From: Dromaius novaehollandiae
Taxonomy: Eukaryota; Chordata; Aves; Casuariiformes; Dromaiidae
Assembly: GCF_036370855.1 (NCBI RefSeq)
Contig: NC_088099.1
Location: 26,193,501 to 26,257,500, forward strand
Reading direction: 5' to 3'
Length of the DNA stretch: 64,000 bases
Positions 1 through 11,562 of the stretch are shown piece by piece. The position numbers were made by a program, and so were the translations under genes. Below the pieces are notes generated by a model. That model was not told where the DNA came from. It worked only from the letters and a program-made list of their open reading frames with translations, and made no database searches. Positions within the stretch are counted from its first letter, which is position 1, and every line of letters starts with the position of its first letter.

Positions 1-314
1 CAATGCCTTGTTTCCCTAAGGGTTTTTTAAGAGTTTAAAGAACTAGGCGTACAGCTTTGCACACCACAGCTCACCTTTCATTCATCCCCTCCTTCCCACT
101 ATACAGTGGGGCATGGAGAAATGTTGAAATTACCCAACCACAAAGTTAGCGCATTCTGCATGCTATGAAGGTTTTTAAAAACGGTGGCTTTTTCTGTAGT
201 CCAGAAAGCCCCATGACTATGCTTGGGAGCTGTGAGTCATCACCACTGAAAATTAAGAGACCATCTGTGAAGTGAGCGGCAATGGGAATAAACCAAGGAG
301 TTCCGATTCTAGCC

Positions 315-365
315 GAGGGTTAAATTCTTCCCTGATGTAACTCCATTACCTGGTCTTCTAGGAAA
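315..365. repeat. Possible sauropsid palindromic MITE relic, one arm
   Basis: The stretch containing 'cttccctgatgtaactccat' resembles one arm of a palindromic short repeat common in reptile and bird genomes, in which a GTGTAACTCCATTGA-type arm faces its own reverse complement. The second arm is not clearly present. Assignment is from memory of the family, with no search. Confidence 0.35.
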
Positions 366-3300
366 ATTAGCACAGCTAAAGGAATTGCAGACTTTGCAAA
401 AGTGATGTTCATTGCAAGCTAATAAATAACTCAAAAACTAATTTTCAATTACAAAAGCTGCTTGCTGGGGAGCTGTTCTTGCACAGCAACACAATTCCCA
501 GTCAGCACCTCACACGCCTACCAAAATCCTCAGCAATTTTAGAATTCAAAATGATTTATGTCAATTTTGTTTTGGGTGGCAACAAATTATGACTTCACTC
601 AGCAAGAAAACATTTCCTGCTGCTATCTCTTAAAGACTGCCTGCAGCGCTGATCAGCCGCGAGCATCACACCGCCTGGAAGGTGACCAATGGAATGTGCG
701 AGGAGAGATTAGGATGCATTTCTGACATGTGTTTTTATTTCATAAGCTCTAGTCTCTGCAGCCACAAGTTTGTCATTTGTTATGTGTTTTTTTTTTCAAA
801 GGCAGTTTTGTCTTATCTGATGTTGAAACTCTTCCATGAAGCTTTGAACACTGAGGCATAAGAAAGAGAAATCCGTTGGAAATTTGTTCATGTCTACCTC
901 TGTGCTTGACATTTCTCCACTGATAAGGTACAGCTAAATATTGACTTTTTAGTTAAGTTCAGATTAGCTGTCTGGTCCATGAGCATTGATTGTAAACCAT
1001 TATCTTTTCCCCATTCAGGGGCCCTGTACTTTAACACCAAAAAGACAGAAAGATAAAAAAAAGAGAAAAAAGCAGAAAATGGAATGGAATGAAAAAATGT
1101 ATAATTGGCTGTAAAGATGTCATTAAATTTTGCTGGCCAAAAATAGAAATGCTATTGCTCTTTCACTTAAAAAAACAATCCTTTTTCATTCTCACAGTCA
1201 CCTTGTTCTACTCATTTTTGACCCATACAAGCAAAATGCCAAACCAAGATTGCTCCTGTTATTCCTCTACAAAACACAGAGCTGGGAACGATATAAAAGA
1301 TTCTTCTATCAATAATTAAGTAAATACAAAACCTGGCATTAAATAAGCACTATTAAAGGTATTCCTGTATGGGGGTTCAGTAGTACTGCCAGATCGAGCT
1401 CAATTCATGGTCCCAGCCCCTCATCCTGACTGAGGAGAATAGTTTGAGTATGTCAAAATAAGAGCGGATAAGAAAGCAGGATGATGTAACTATTTTAATT
1501 TTTGAAAAGTCTTTGACCAAGTTCCTCCCAAGAGGCTGTAAAGGAAACTAAGAGATCATGGAGTAAAGGCAAAGTATGCTCATAGATAAGAAATTGGCTA
1601 AGAGACAGAAAACAAACAGGAGGAATGAATAGCAAATTTTCAGCTTGGCAAAAGTTAATCAGTGGGGAGCCCTGTGATTCTGCACCAGAGAGGTGGAACG
1701 GAGGGGACATGGCAAGAGCGCTTGTCACTTCAGCTGCCTAGGGATGTCCTTGGGGATGTCACAGCCAGCTGGAAAAGATCAGGGTGGCCCACGGGGCTTG
1801 TGCACACATGCACTTATTCTAAAACAGCTATTGCCCATTCGCTTCACACCGTTCGGTTAATTCCAAGTAGTTTCCAAGTGTAAAGTGCTCAACTTCACTG
1901 AGGCTGGAGCTGGAATGGCACGAGTACCCTGGCTGCCCCGGCACGGTGAGATGCCCGCTACCCTCAGATGTCAGGAGGAGGGGAGGGAAAGGGGGAAAGA
2001 CAGAGATCTGGGTCAGAGAGGCAGTTAGCGTTAAGGCTGACAAAAGTTGTGTCTATTCCTCCAAGAGTATAACCAGGCCTGACCTGAGCTAATAGTGCTG
2101 GCTAATTAGAGCATACCTATATTATATAGAGCAACATATATTTTGAACCCTGCTGGGCAGTGCAGACAAAGAATGAAGTTTGAAATTTTAGGTCCAGCAC
2201 ATCAGATCACAGTGTGACCTTAAATCAAAAAAAGAGTCTCCCAGCAGGTGAAAAGAAATAAAGCTGGCCTCAATGGGGCAGAACTGACAGATGGCTAGGC
2301 CAGATGTAAAGAAAAACGAGCTCCTCTTCTTTCTTCCTCCCATAACCTCTGACCTGCAGCAGACATAGTGGATTTAACAGTAAGTTAACATTAAGAATCT
2401 TCCTGCTCTAAATCATGCCAGCAGTGCCCAGCCTTGAATCAGGAACTCCAGGTGGCATCCTGTGATCCCCTCCTTCACTGTCCCTGGGTATACAGTTCAG
2501 ATTTCAAACCCTACATACATTGCAACAACAACAGCTTAGTTACATGAATTAAATTAAACCAAATACATTATAATTCTAAGTGGCTTACTTACAATTTTGA
2601 ATACTAGCACCTCCTAAAAAAAAGGACCTATCAAGAAGCAAGTGCTGTTATAAATACGTCATGTGACATAACATGCAAATATGATGAAAATATGAAAACC
2701 AGCTATGTATGCTTGCGTATTAAGGACTCAGTTCTTCAGATTTTCTTAATTGCCAGCACATCACATCTTCCACACAGAGAGCTTGCAGTACTTCAGTTTT
2801 AATGACTGCCTTTTCTAATACTACAGCATCAATGTCAGCAAAATTTCCCAAAACCTGAAAAATAACTGGTTACCTGCAAGTCCTTTCTCCACTTTAAAAC
2901 CAAATTTTGCACCTATGCCAAGTTTCAGACTGATGCATATTTAAAAACTTAAATTATAAATGCTCAGCAGCAACAAACAAATTCACAAAAGCAATGCTGA
3001 TAGGCTCTTAACTTACATCTACTGTCCCAGAAATTAATGCAGTGATCTCATCACATACCACAGGCCCAGCTGGGTTTGGACTATGTCGATCTGTGGGTGG
3101 GAAACCTCAGTGGAGTTTCAGGAAGTAGTATTAATGATTTAGAGTCTATTTACCCTGCAAAAATTTGCTAAGGTTGCAGCACTGTTCATTACTTTCAGAA
3201 AGCAGGAATAACATTGTAATATTGCTCCTGAAAAAGGATGCAGGAGACCTGTCAGCCTCTAACTACAATCATTCTGTACAGCGAGAAATAAGCAGCATAA

Positions 3301-3875
3301 GTAGAAACAACTGTGGACCTTTTATGCAATAGGAACCTGTAAAAAGATGTGTTGATGCTTAAAGAAAGTCTTCATTTTGCTCTTAGCACCCATGTTACGC
3401 AAAGCCTTCTTTAAGCAGTTGAGTCCTCATGGATACTGTGTTCATGCTTGGGTACAGCAAAGAATCCTGGCTCCACAGCCACTGACTTTATGCTCCAGAA
3501 AGTCTCTACAGGTCTCCCCAAATGATGAACTGTGGTGGGGCTTGTCAGCGCTTCTGAGCATACAGAGAGAACTGTGGGAAAGGGTGGGAGAATTATTAGT
3601 ATGCAACTGACTGAGGCAGCATCCTTCTTGGAATATAATGAATTGAATGAATGTGGCATCCTCTTATCACTATCCCCGCCTGGGTCAATAATCCTGAAAT
3701 TAAAGTGTCACCCAAGTCAGGTGAGCAAAATTTGTATGTAGATAAGAGTAAAATCAAAGTAAGAGCTCAAATTAACTCCACAGTGATGACCTGTGGAAGT
3801 CAAAAAGCACAGATTCTTCTATGGATCAAAGCTAAGTAACAGTGCATGAAGAAGATGGACACAGCAAAGCTCTGA

Positions 3876-3891
3876 TTTTTTTTTTTTTTTT
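3876..3891 (+). repeat. Poly-T run (16)
   Basis: Uninterrupted run of 16 T. It could be the reverse complement of an old retroposon A-tail, but I see no recognisable element body beside it. Confidence 0.9.
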
Positions 3892-4492
3892 GATTGCTTG
3901 TTGCTTGTTAAAATAAAGGAATTGCTTCCTCACCCGAATCATCCAAAAAACTCTGTACTATAGTGTGACTCGTGGTCCCTGCTTCATACCAGCTTAACTG
4001 CTTTAGAGGAAAATTAACTCATCTTCCGATATCTCATGGAAGTGCATATCCACCTTGGCTGTCACGCACTCAACTATCATTAACCATCTACAAAAGACAA
4101 GTATTTGGTCTAAGCTGATCAGTTAGGCTCCGTCTGAACACAGAAGGCAAGAGCTTCCTGAGTGCAGGTCAAGTCATTGTAGGACACATGTCAACATAAA
4201 TTGGAGGACTTGTCCTCTGAAAGTGCTTAAATCCCTACTTTGCTTAGAAAAGGGCCCTAAATGATTTTCTTTACTGGAAACTGAAACTTAATGTAGCTAA
4301 AAGTAGATGAAACGAATCTTATGCTAGATGCTTGTTTTAGGGCTTGTAATTGGTCCTCTCAATTCACTGCACTGGATGCCACAGAGTCCTGTGTGTGCAA
4401 TTAGTCTTGTAATTGCAAACTCTGTGCCTGCTTACACCAGTAGAGCTGTGAAATCTTTATTTGCATTTAAACCTTTTCCTTAAATCTATTCC

Positions 4493-4582
4493 TTTAGGAA
4501 GGAAGGAATGAAGACAGAAAGGAGAGAAGAAAGAAGAGAGAGAAGAAAGGAAAAGAAAGGAAGGAAGGAAGGAAGGAAGGAA
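4493..4582 (+). repeat. GGAA-rich purine tract / microsatellite
   Basis: Almost pure purine for about 90 bases, ending in several perfect GGAA/AAGG units. The first part is a degenerate GA/GAAA mixture and the last about 25 bases are a clean tetranucleotide array. Such tracts can form triplexes, and GGAA arrays can bind ETS factors in principle, but nothing here shows use. Likely polymorphic in length. Confidence 0.9.
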
Positions 4583-7500
4583 GATTCTGATGGCATAATT
4601 TCATCTTAAATATTTCCGCCTTTTCAGAGTGAACAGAAATCCTGCTTACTGTAAGGTCTCCCCTTCTTCCACCTCTCTTGCCCTGTTTTCCTTTTATTCT
4701 AGGAAGAAAAGGTCAGAAAATGTGTGCTAAACCTGGAATGAAACAAAATGATACTACTCCATTTGATATATATTTTAAATGGCTGTATTTTGTGCAAAGT
4801 CTGAATGCAATAAACATTTAGTTGTATTTTTAAAAATCCATGAAGAAATTACCATTTTTTAAGCATCCTATTAGTTGGCTGATGTTTTCAATTACCTTTC
4901 CTCTATGACCACTAAAAACTCAGTCAAGGACTCACTGATGCTAACAGAAATCTTTCAGGTTGTCACAAAGAAGCTTTTCAACCAAACCCTGAAGGCATTA
5001 TTTTTATCAGTATTTGTCAAGTTCAGCTCAAAATATTAAAATTAAATGAGAGAGCTCCAGCTCTTCAAGGCACTAACTTGAATAAATACCAGAAAATTAA
5101 ACCAAATTCAGTCATGTCTCCAGCAATTCCACTTGAGCCAATGGCATTTCAAAGGTTTCAGATAAAGAGAGAATTTGTCCCAGTAACTGTTTTGCAGTCA
5201 ATTTATACTCAGAGTTCATTGACTTCAGTGGAAATTCCACCACGATAACCATGACAGAGCTGGGAATGATTATGTACAGTTAAGATATAACGAGCTAATG
5301 AAGCATGCAAGAATCAGTTCAATATGTTGAATATTCTCTCAGGACTGCTGGTTAGATAATAACTTAAGTAGATTAAGAGTTATAAACAGGATTCTTCTTT
5401 GTCTCTAGCCTCTAATTAAATAACGTCTAACCTATACTAGGAAAGTCGTGATCTACAAAGTTAATCAAAAGACAGCTTAAACAGTAAAATAAGATTCTAG
5501 AGATGTTTTTTCACAAAAAGTGTTTGTTCTTTTGTCCTGTGTTTTTCCAGGCTTAACTATAGCAGTTTCGTTCAGAAGTATGTGGAGCACCCAACTGTAT
5601 ACTCACTGTCACTTCTTGACCATTTATTGATGGTCAATCTATTGATGTGGGCATTTCAGATTTGTCAGCAGTTATTGGAGAGAACTCATGTTACATATGT
5701 ACACACCCAAAACAAATATAGCACTGAGCAAGCTTTAAATGTTTTTATTTCTTTTCCTTGAAGACAAAAAAAAAGCACTGTTTGATTTTGGGAACATGAG
5801 AAACAGAATGGAAGATATTGTAACCAAAGATTACCTTGTCTCCCCACACCAGGCTCCAGAGAGTTCTTCAGGAACTGGGCAATCCTTCTGAATTTTTTTC
5901 TGGCTACTTCACCCCAGTTCTGCAGCTTAATAGCCCTTCACTTAAAGAAGAACCTGGACCATCATATCTAACTGTGTTATTATCAGTGATAGTAGTGGAA
6001 ATGAATTGCCTCTGATGGAGCTGCATCAGTGCAAATTAACATGGAATGTTGCTCGGGATTTAAGATTTTGTTTTACAATCCCAAAAGGATAAAGTGCTCA
6101 ACAAGATTCAGGAGATGGATGGTAGCTGTTTTACTGTTTCCAGGCACTCACAAGGAGCCTGGCAGCTCTTTCATGCATTAATCCCTCAGGCAGTCCTAAC
6201 CCAGAATTTCTGAAGACTTACCATCATAGTGAGATGTGCAGTGATTATGTAGTTATCTAAATGGAGTGCTATCAAATGCAGGGATGTTCAGAGAATTTGA
6301 AAACAACCCCTGTAAGGAGCAAAACAAAATTACTGAAACAGAAAAGCCCACCAAATGCAGAAATAAATCATTTGTAAGAATCTAAAATGCTATCTAAAAA
6401 TGCTGAGGCTGACAGTAAGTAACTTTAAAGGCTGAAAATTCACCTTTCTTTTTTGACTTGTAATTGACAGGCTAAGCAGTTGTTTTGTAATTGCTGCATG
6501 AAAGTAAAGTCATTTTAATGTTGCCTTTTCATTATTAATTAGGATTTTAAACACTTTTATAACTGCTTTTTACAGTATATTTCTGCTGAAGTATATATAT
6601 GAAGTATATATACTTGCTGAAAGGAGCAGTTAAACACTGGGTAACTGAGTGTTAATGATAATGGTCACTGAAGAACTATTTTTTCCAGCGGCATGGTGCC
6701 ACAGAACAGTAAAAGCAGGATATTTCTGCCCTGTTCTTTCTTCCTTCCAAATCACTTTTGAGTTGATTTTCTTCATGATTGTTCTCTTCCCATTCCTCAT
6801 TATTATTCTTAAATGTAAGTCTTGCCCCTTTATGTCTTTTAGGAACGCAAGAGGGAAAAAATAGTACTTTTCTACAATTTTTTGTCTCGTTTTTAATGCA
6901 AAGTGCAGCAAAAAGACCTACGATTAACACTCCATTATCTGAACTGAAAGATGTCGAGGATACCATAGGTAATGGAAAAATTTAGGAAATGTAGGTGTTT
7001 GTGCTGGTTAACCACAGACCCAGAGCAAGTGTAACTTGGCCAGCACTGACACAGAGCTAAGTTCTTCCTGAGCAAGCTGAAAGCTCATACAGCCCATGTC
7101 ACAAAACGCCCCTGCTGTGTGACTTGGTGTGAACAGGTCTTACAGGTATCTGTAGGTTTGGATGGAGAAATAGTTAGCAGAAAACATCAGGCCAGCGGTA
7201 AGAAATGTGCTGAGAAGGTAAAGCATGAAAGTGTCCCGAGGACTGGAAGTCTGAGAGTCCTGCTGAACATGCAGCATGGGTCCCTGCTGCGCGCTGGGAC
7301 ACACTACTGGATCTGCGCTGCGTGAGGACACAGTGCTGCATAGGAAGTTATATTCCCTCTCACAGCATGGAGAGATGTAGGAGCAGCTCTGCAACGGTGG
7401 TGTTAGTTCAGAAGGTCTGACACAGTGGGAAGTACCAAACCCACCTGTTGCTTGCCAATTCCTTGTGGAGTCACCATCATGTCTCTGCTCAGTGTTCACA

Positions 7501-8040
7501 GATCCTCGACTCTGCACAAAGCCAGCTCAGGTCTGCTGGGATCAAAAGTCCCGGCTGTGCTGGGCAGAGAAGCAACTGTATGGCCCCAGGACCTAAGTTG
7601 GTCAGGAGAGAAGTACACCTTCCTCCACACATCTCTGTGCCTGAGTTAACTACCCTTCCACAGCTTACCGCCACGGGCAACTTCATACTCTCACCATCAA
7701 CATGATGTGATGAATCCACAACGCAGATAAACTGCCTGCAGATAATGGAGGATTTGCTCTTAAGCATAAAACTTTGCTTTAGAACTGCCTTCTTTCAAAA
7801 CCATCTGCTAACGCTAAAACTAAGCTTGAAACAATTTTATTTTTTACAAAGATATTAGCATTTCTAAGCAATATACCATGTGGAGCTTATACTCATGAAT
7901 GGTCAGCACATGGGGTAGGAGGTCATTCTGTTGGCCCTTCTACCCACCATAATCCTATCCTCTTTTTATTAAAAGAGGTAAAATGATGTAAACAGTGGGT
8001 ACCAGAAAAAATACAGATAAGGGACAGAGGGAAGCAGAGG
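4583..8040. other. Unique non-coding stretch
   Basis: No gene seen. It contains a possible MITE relic at 5,205-5,275 and a small AT hairpin or direct repeat (two 'tgaagtatatata' units) at about 6,587-6,613. Base composition becomes richer in G+C from about 7,020 to 7,660, where several reading frames of 60-125 codons stay open. Those frames overlap on both strands, which is what elevated GC gives by chance, and none translates into a protein I recognise. Confidence 0.6.
5205..5275. repeat. Possible sauropsid MITE-like relic
   Basis: Contains 'ttcattgacttcagtgga' followed about 35 bases on by 'gacagagctgggaatgatt'. The ATTGACTTCAATGG core followed by a GACAGAATTTGGCCC-like end is a common arrangement in short reptile/bird interspersed repeats. 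This copy is diverged and its boundaries are uncertain. Confidence 0.4.
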
Positions 8041-8046
8041 GGATGA

Positions 8047-8080
8047 AAGGGGAGGGGAGGGGAGGGGAGGGGAGGCGAGG
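8047..8080 (+). repeat. GGGGA pentanucleotide array with G-quadruplex potential
   Basis: About six tandem GGGGA units, the last changed to GGCGA. With more than four runs of four G separated by single A, it meets the usual loop rule for an intramolecular G-quadruplex on the plus strand. Sits inside otherwise unremarkable purine-rich sequence. Confidence 0.9.
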
Positions 8081-9411
8081 TCTTTTACATGGGGAGTAAG
8101 AACTCAATAAAAATATACCAGAAGGAGGAGGAATAAATGGACAGAGGGACAGAAAGTTATTAATATACCATGATGTGAGGATGCACTAATAAGAAAGGCA
8201 ATGTCACTTTATGACATGTAGAAGAGAATGGAAGGGTAGAGTAATGCCTTGTCATTGCATACATTGTGCATAACAGGTTATTTAGGCAGTTATGCATATG
8301 CTTCCTGGACTCCATCTCTTTTCTCAGGGAATAGTATACCTTACACTAAATGGAAGAAAACAACATCTCCTTTTTTTCCCTTTCACTGCCAATATACATT
8401 CTGCCTTGAGGAGGAGGGCATCTTCCTTCGGTGAGGGTGACAATGCTGTGGGGCCTTTGAGCAGGTCTGGTGTGGCAAGGCTTGCAATCCTTTTGCCCTG
8501 ACCACTGAGACTGAATGAAACCAACCACAAAAATGTAATCACATTATCAGAGCAGGTGCCTGGGCTGGCCCTTGGTCTCCTAAGAGACGCTGGGTTTCAA
8601 AGAGTCTAAGCAACTTTAACTTCCACTGACTGTGGTCCTCACCCCCTCTGAGGGTGAGTCTTCTTGAAAATCAGCCACTGTCTAAAACTAGGAAACCTAA
8701 AAACTGCAGGCACCAAAATAAGACACTGCTTTCAAAAGCCCAGGCAGTAGGCAAAGTAAGTGTGTTGTATAAGCTGGTAGGCATTTAAAGGCTGTGTCAG
8801 TGGTACACACTCTATTAAGTGCATCAAGAATTTCCCTGTATTTTTATTAATTCATTATGGTTGATCTAGTTGTATAAACAGAAAATGGCAATAGATTAGC
8901 TCCTGGAGAGTGTTTCATATGGGATTACTTTTAATGCTGGAATTCCTGTCAAACTCTCAACTTTTAAAATACTGATAACACAGTACATACTGTGCACTTT
9001 TTTGAACACTTGAGCAATGTACTCCCAGCAACACACTCAGAGCCCTAATAATCACAACTGCATTCACAGAAGCTTAATTTTCATGCTATTAATCTCTTCA
9101 GTGGTAAGGGTAATTATTCAGTATTCACCAAGAAGGAATCCCATAACATGCACAGGGTGCCAGTATGTTAGCATGGTTTGAATGACCACATGGAGAGCAG
9201 AAATGCTTCTCTATCACCAGTAAATTATTATGCAGGTTCTTAAAAAGACATTGCAATTTATTTCCTGGATCTAAAATTCTCTCTGCTATAGGGATCATGT
9301 CATCTCTCTTTATCCCAAATGATCTTCACAACTTCTCATCTTCTTCAGTATCACCTTTAAGGTCTTCGTTCACCCTTTCAAGAGGCCTTTCTTTCATGAC
9401 CCTCCTTTCCT
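8081..9411. other. Unique non-coding stretch
   Basis: No gene, RNA gene or recognisable repeat seen. Short open frames around 8,250-8,540 exist on both strands and look like chance. Confidence 0.55.
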
Positions 9412-9431
9412 CCCCCCCCCCCCCCCCCCCC
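9412..9431 (+). repeat. Poly-C run (20)
   Basis: Twenty uninterrupted C, preceded by a CT-rich stretch. Equivalent to a 20-base G run on the minus strand. Run length is prone to sequencing and assembly error. Confidence 0.9.
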
Positions 9432-10330
9432 GTTTGTCCTGCACTACACTCTGCTAAGGACTTTTATCCTTGCACCTACTTCTTATTCCCCATGTCTCAT
9501 CTGGAAACATTTTTTAACAGCTCCTTCTGTGTATGATGCAGCCCCCTTCAGATGGGTAAGGTAGAAATGCAATACTTGAATAAGGTAAGAACTACTGAAT
9601 GCTAAGTAATGATTTTTCTTCATGCTGAAGACATCTAAATTTATGGGAAATACAAATATGTTTTTTACTGTGATTTTACTTGAAGAAAACACGTTTTCTC
9701 ACCAATTGATACCCACCATTGAAACAGCTGCAATATATTGTATCTTAGATGACATGTCCTATAACTGTAAGTGACTAAACCTACAGTCTTTGCTCTGGGT
9801 ACTTGTCTACTTTACTGATCATGTATCTCATCGTCTCCTGTGTTTGTTTCCTTCTGTAGTCTCCTGTCATATATTTTGACTCTCTCAAAGATAAATACCA
9901 TCCATTTTTACTGTATATAGTACATCAGGATCCTGGGCCATGAGTCAGGTTTGTAGAAACCCCTGTAATACATTTAATAAAATAATAATAAACAAAATAC
10001 ATGCTAGATTTGAAAATACTGCAATATGAAAATGAGTTATCCTGTTTTTTGCAAATTTGCCTTCTGTTCCTGACAAGCAAGGTGACTGGATATTTTGACT
10101 TGGATGTGTATTCAGGCGCTGTAAATTTGAGAATTCAACTGATACATGAAGCCTAGGCACCATAACTACAGCCACTCGGTGCTAGCTGCCACAGGGATCT
10201 TTTCTCTCCTTCTGCCATGGACCCTCAATAGGGAACCCTAGTGCCTGTACTCAGCTGCAGTGGCTATCTGATTGCTGTCCCTTGCTCACATGCTTAATGC
10301 TTCTAATTCTTCTCATTTCTAATTATTATT

Positions 10331-10403
10331 CCATCATTTATCTCGATTTATCATGCAGTTGGTCCACTTCTTTCAGCTTTCTCCTTATAAACTTTGACCC
10401 TTC
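10331..10403 (+). repeat. Dispersed repeat, copy 1 (unassigned family)
   Basis: Aligns without gaps to 11,490-11,562. By hand I count about 58 matching bases of 73, and the last 33 bases have only four mismatches ('tttcagctttctcc' against 'tttcagctctctcc', followed by the shared 'aaactttga'). Same orientation, start to start about 1,160 bases. I do not recognise the family. Options are fragments of long terminal repeats, two insertions of one element, or an old local duplication. Confidence 0.6.
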
Positions 10404-11117
10404 TCAGTCGTCTTCTCCATGTGTCCCCTCAACTGCTTCTTCACCAGCCTCTCCAATTCTTAAGTTCAGTGATATCAGAAATGACAGGTCCCATCAGGCA
10501 ACGGTAATCCCCCATCCAATGGGAATGAACTGGTATATGCAGCATACCTGATCTCCTCTTGACTTTTTCAGGGGCACGATGTAATGAATAAGCCTATGAA
10601 CCACATTTGGGAGATGCCAAATTCCTGCTGTATGAGCATTCTTGAGGGCCTGAGGGTACTATTATATTTGCTTCAGGGTTTATGAAGATGGTGAGGAGCC
10701 AGGTTTTGAAAGAGAAATTATTAGCTGCAATGAGTCTGCCGCCTCTGAGATGAATGTGAGTGGTCTTGTAGGAGTCAGTACAGCATGCATGTTTTCTGGC
10801 TTCCCGACATAATCCAAAGGGACCCAGACTCAGTGTCTCCCTTACAAAACAATGCAGTCTAGGATAATATAGTGTGAAAGGAAGGTTCATGGCATGCTCT
10901 GAGGAAACTAACCACCACAGCTGTAAATATGATCATACAAGCACACATCATACTTGGTGTAGGTGTGTTCTCTGGCTCTGAAGGCAGCATTGTCCTCAGG
11001 GAGTGCTCAGAGTTATGTTAATTCCACGTACTGCAGCTATTACTAAGAAATATTTGTCTGTTTTAAAGAGATCCTGTATGAATGGGAATTATTTGCTCTT
11101 GTCTCCAGGAAAGATGA

Positions 11118-11132
11118 TTGTTGTTGTTGTTG
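11118..11132 (+). repeat. (TTG)5 microsatellite
   Basis: Five clean TTG units inside unique sequence. Confidence 0.85.
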
Positions 11133-11489
11133 CATATTGGCATTGAGAATTTTTCTTCACAACTAATGGAAAACATAAGTTTCCTATGGCAGGTAGTACC
11201 CCAGGCTGTGTGCTGACCTGATGAGCAGTAAGCGAACATGGCTCCTTTTAGTGGCTCTCTCCAAATTCTAGGACAGCTTATCACATGAGAAGGGTGGTTC
11301 TTGGTAATCTGCATTGCAGTGAAGTTAAGGAAAAAACCTCTTGACATAGTATCTACTTGCAGAAGACAGTTGCCTCCCCTGTCTCTGATCCAAGCTTCAG
11401 CTGGCCATGGACCTGCTTTCCTTTAGTTGCAACAAGCAACCCCTGAGCTCTTGAATCCTCCTGAGCTTAACCCTTCACTGTCCAGCACC

Positions 11490-11562
11490 CCATCATTTAT
11501 CTCACTTCATCCCTCTGTTGGCCTGCCTCTTTCAGCTCTCTCCATACAAACTTTGAGCCTTC
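11490..11562 (+). repeat. Dispersed repeat, copy 2 (unassigned family)
   Basis: Partner of 10,331-10,403 at about 79 percent identity by hand count. The sequence upstream of both copies shares only scattered short words, so the true extent of the repeat may be longer than I can align by eye. Confidence 0.6.

Larger units (their letters stand above)
1..4490. other. Unique AT-rich non-coding stretch
   Basis: I see no gene here. All reading frames are short and overlap one another on both strands, with no recognisable protein. Small items inside are an A-rich purine tract near 1,050-1,080, a run of 16 T at 3,876-3,891 and a possible MITE relic at 315-365. The part at about 400-800 is dense in homeodomain-like AT motifs and has little low-complexity sequence, so it could be a conserved non-coding element, but only a comparison between species could show that. 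Confidence 0.6.

Noticed and set aside
7462..7505. 'gtggagtcaccatcatg' resembling an internal CR1 block
   Set aside because: Only about 14 bases agree with the remembered CR1 block and neighbouring CR1 words are absent.
7020..7720. GC-richer patch with several open frames on both strands (up to 125 codons)
   Set aside because: Raised GC lowers stop frequency in all frames; frames overlap on both strands and none looks like a real protein. No CpG island density either.
9297..9536. Plus-strand frame with a proline run
   Set aside because: Generated by the 20-base C run.
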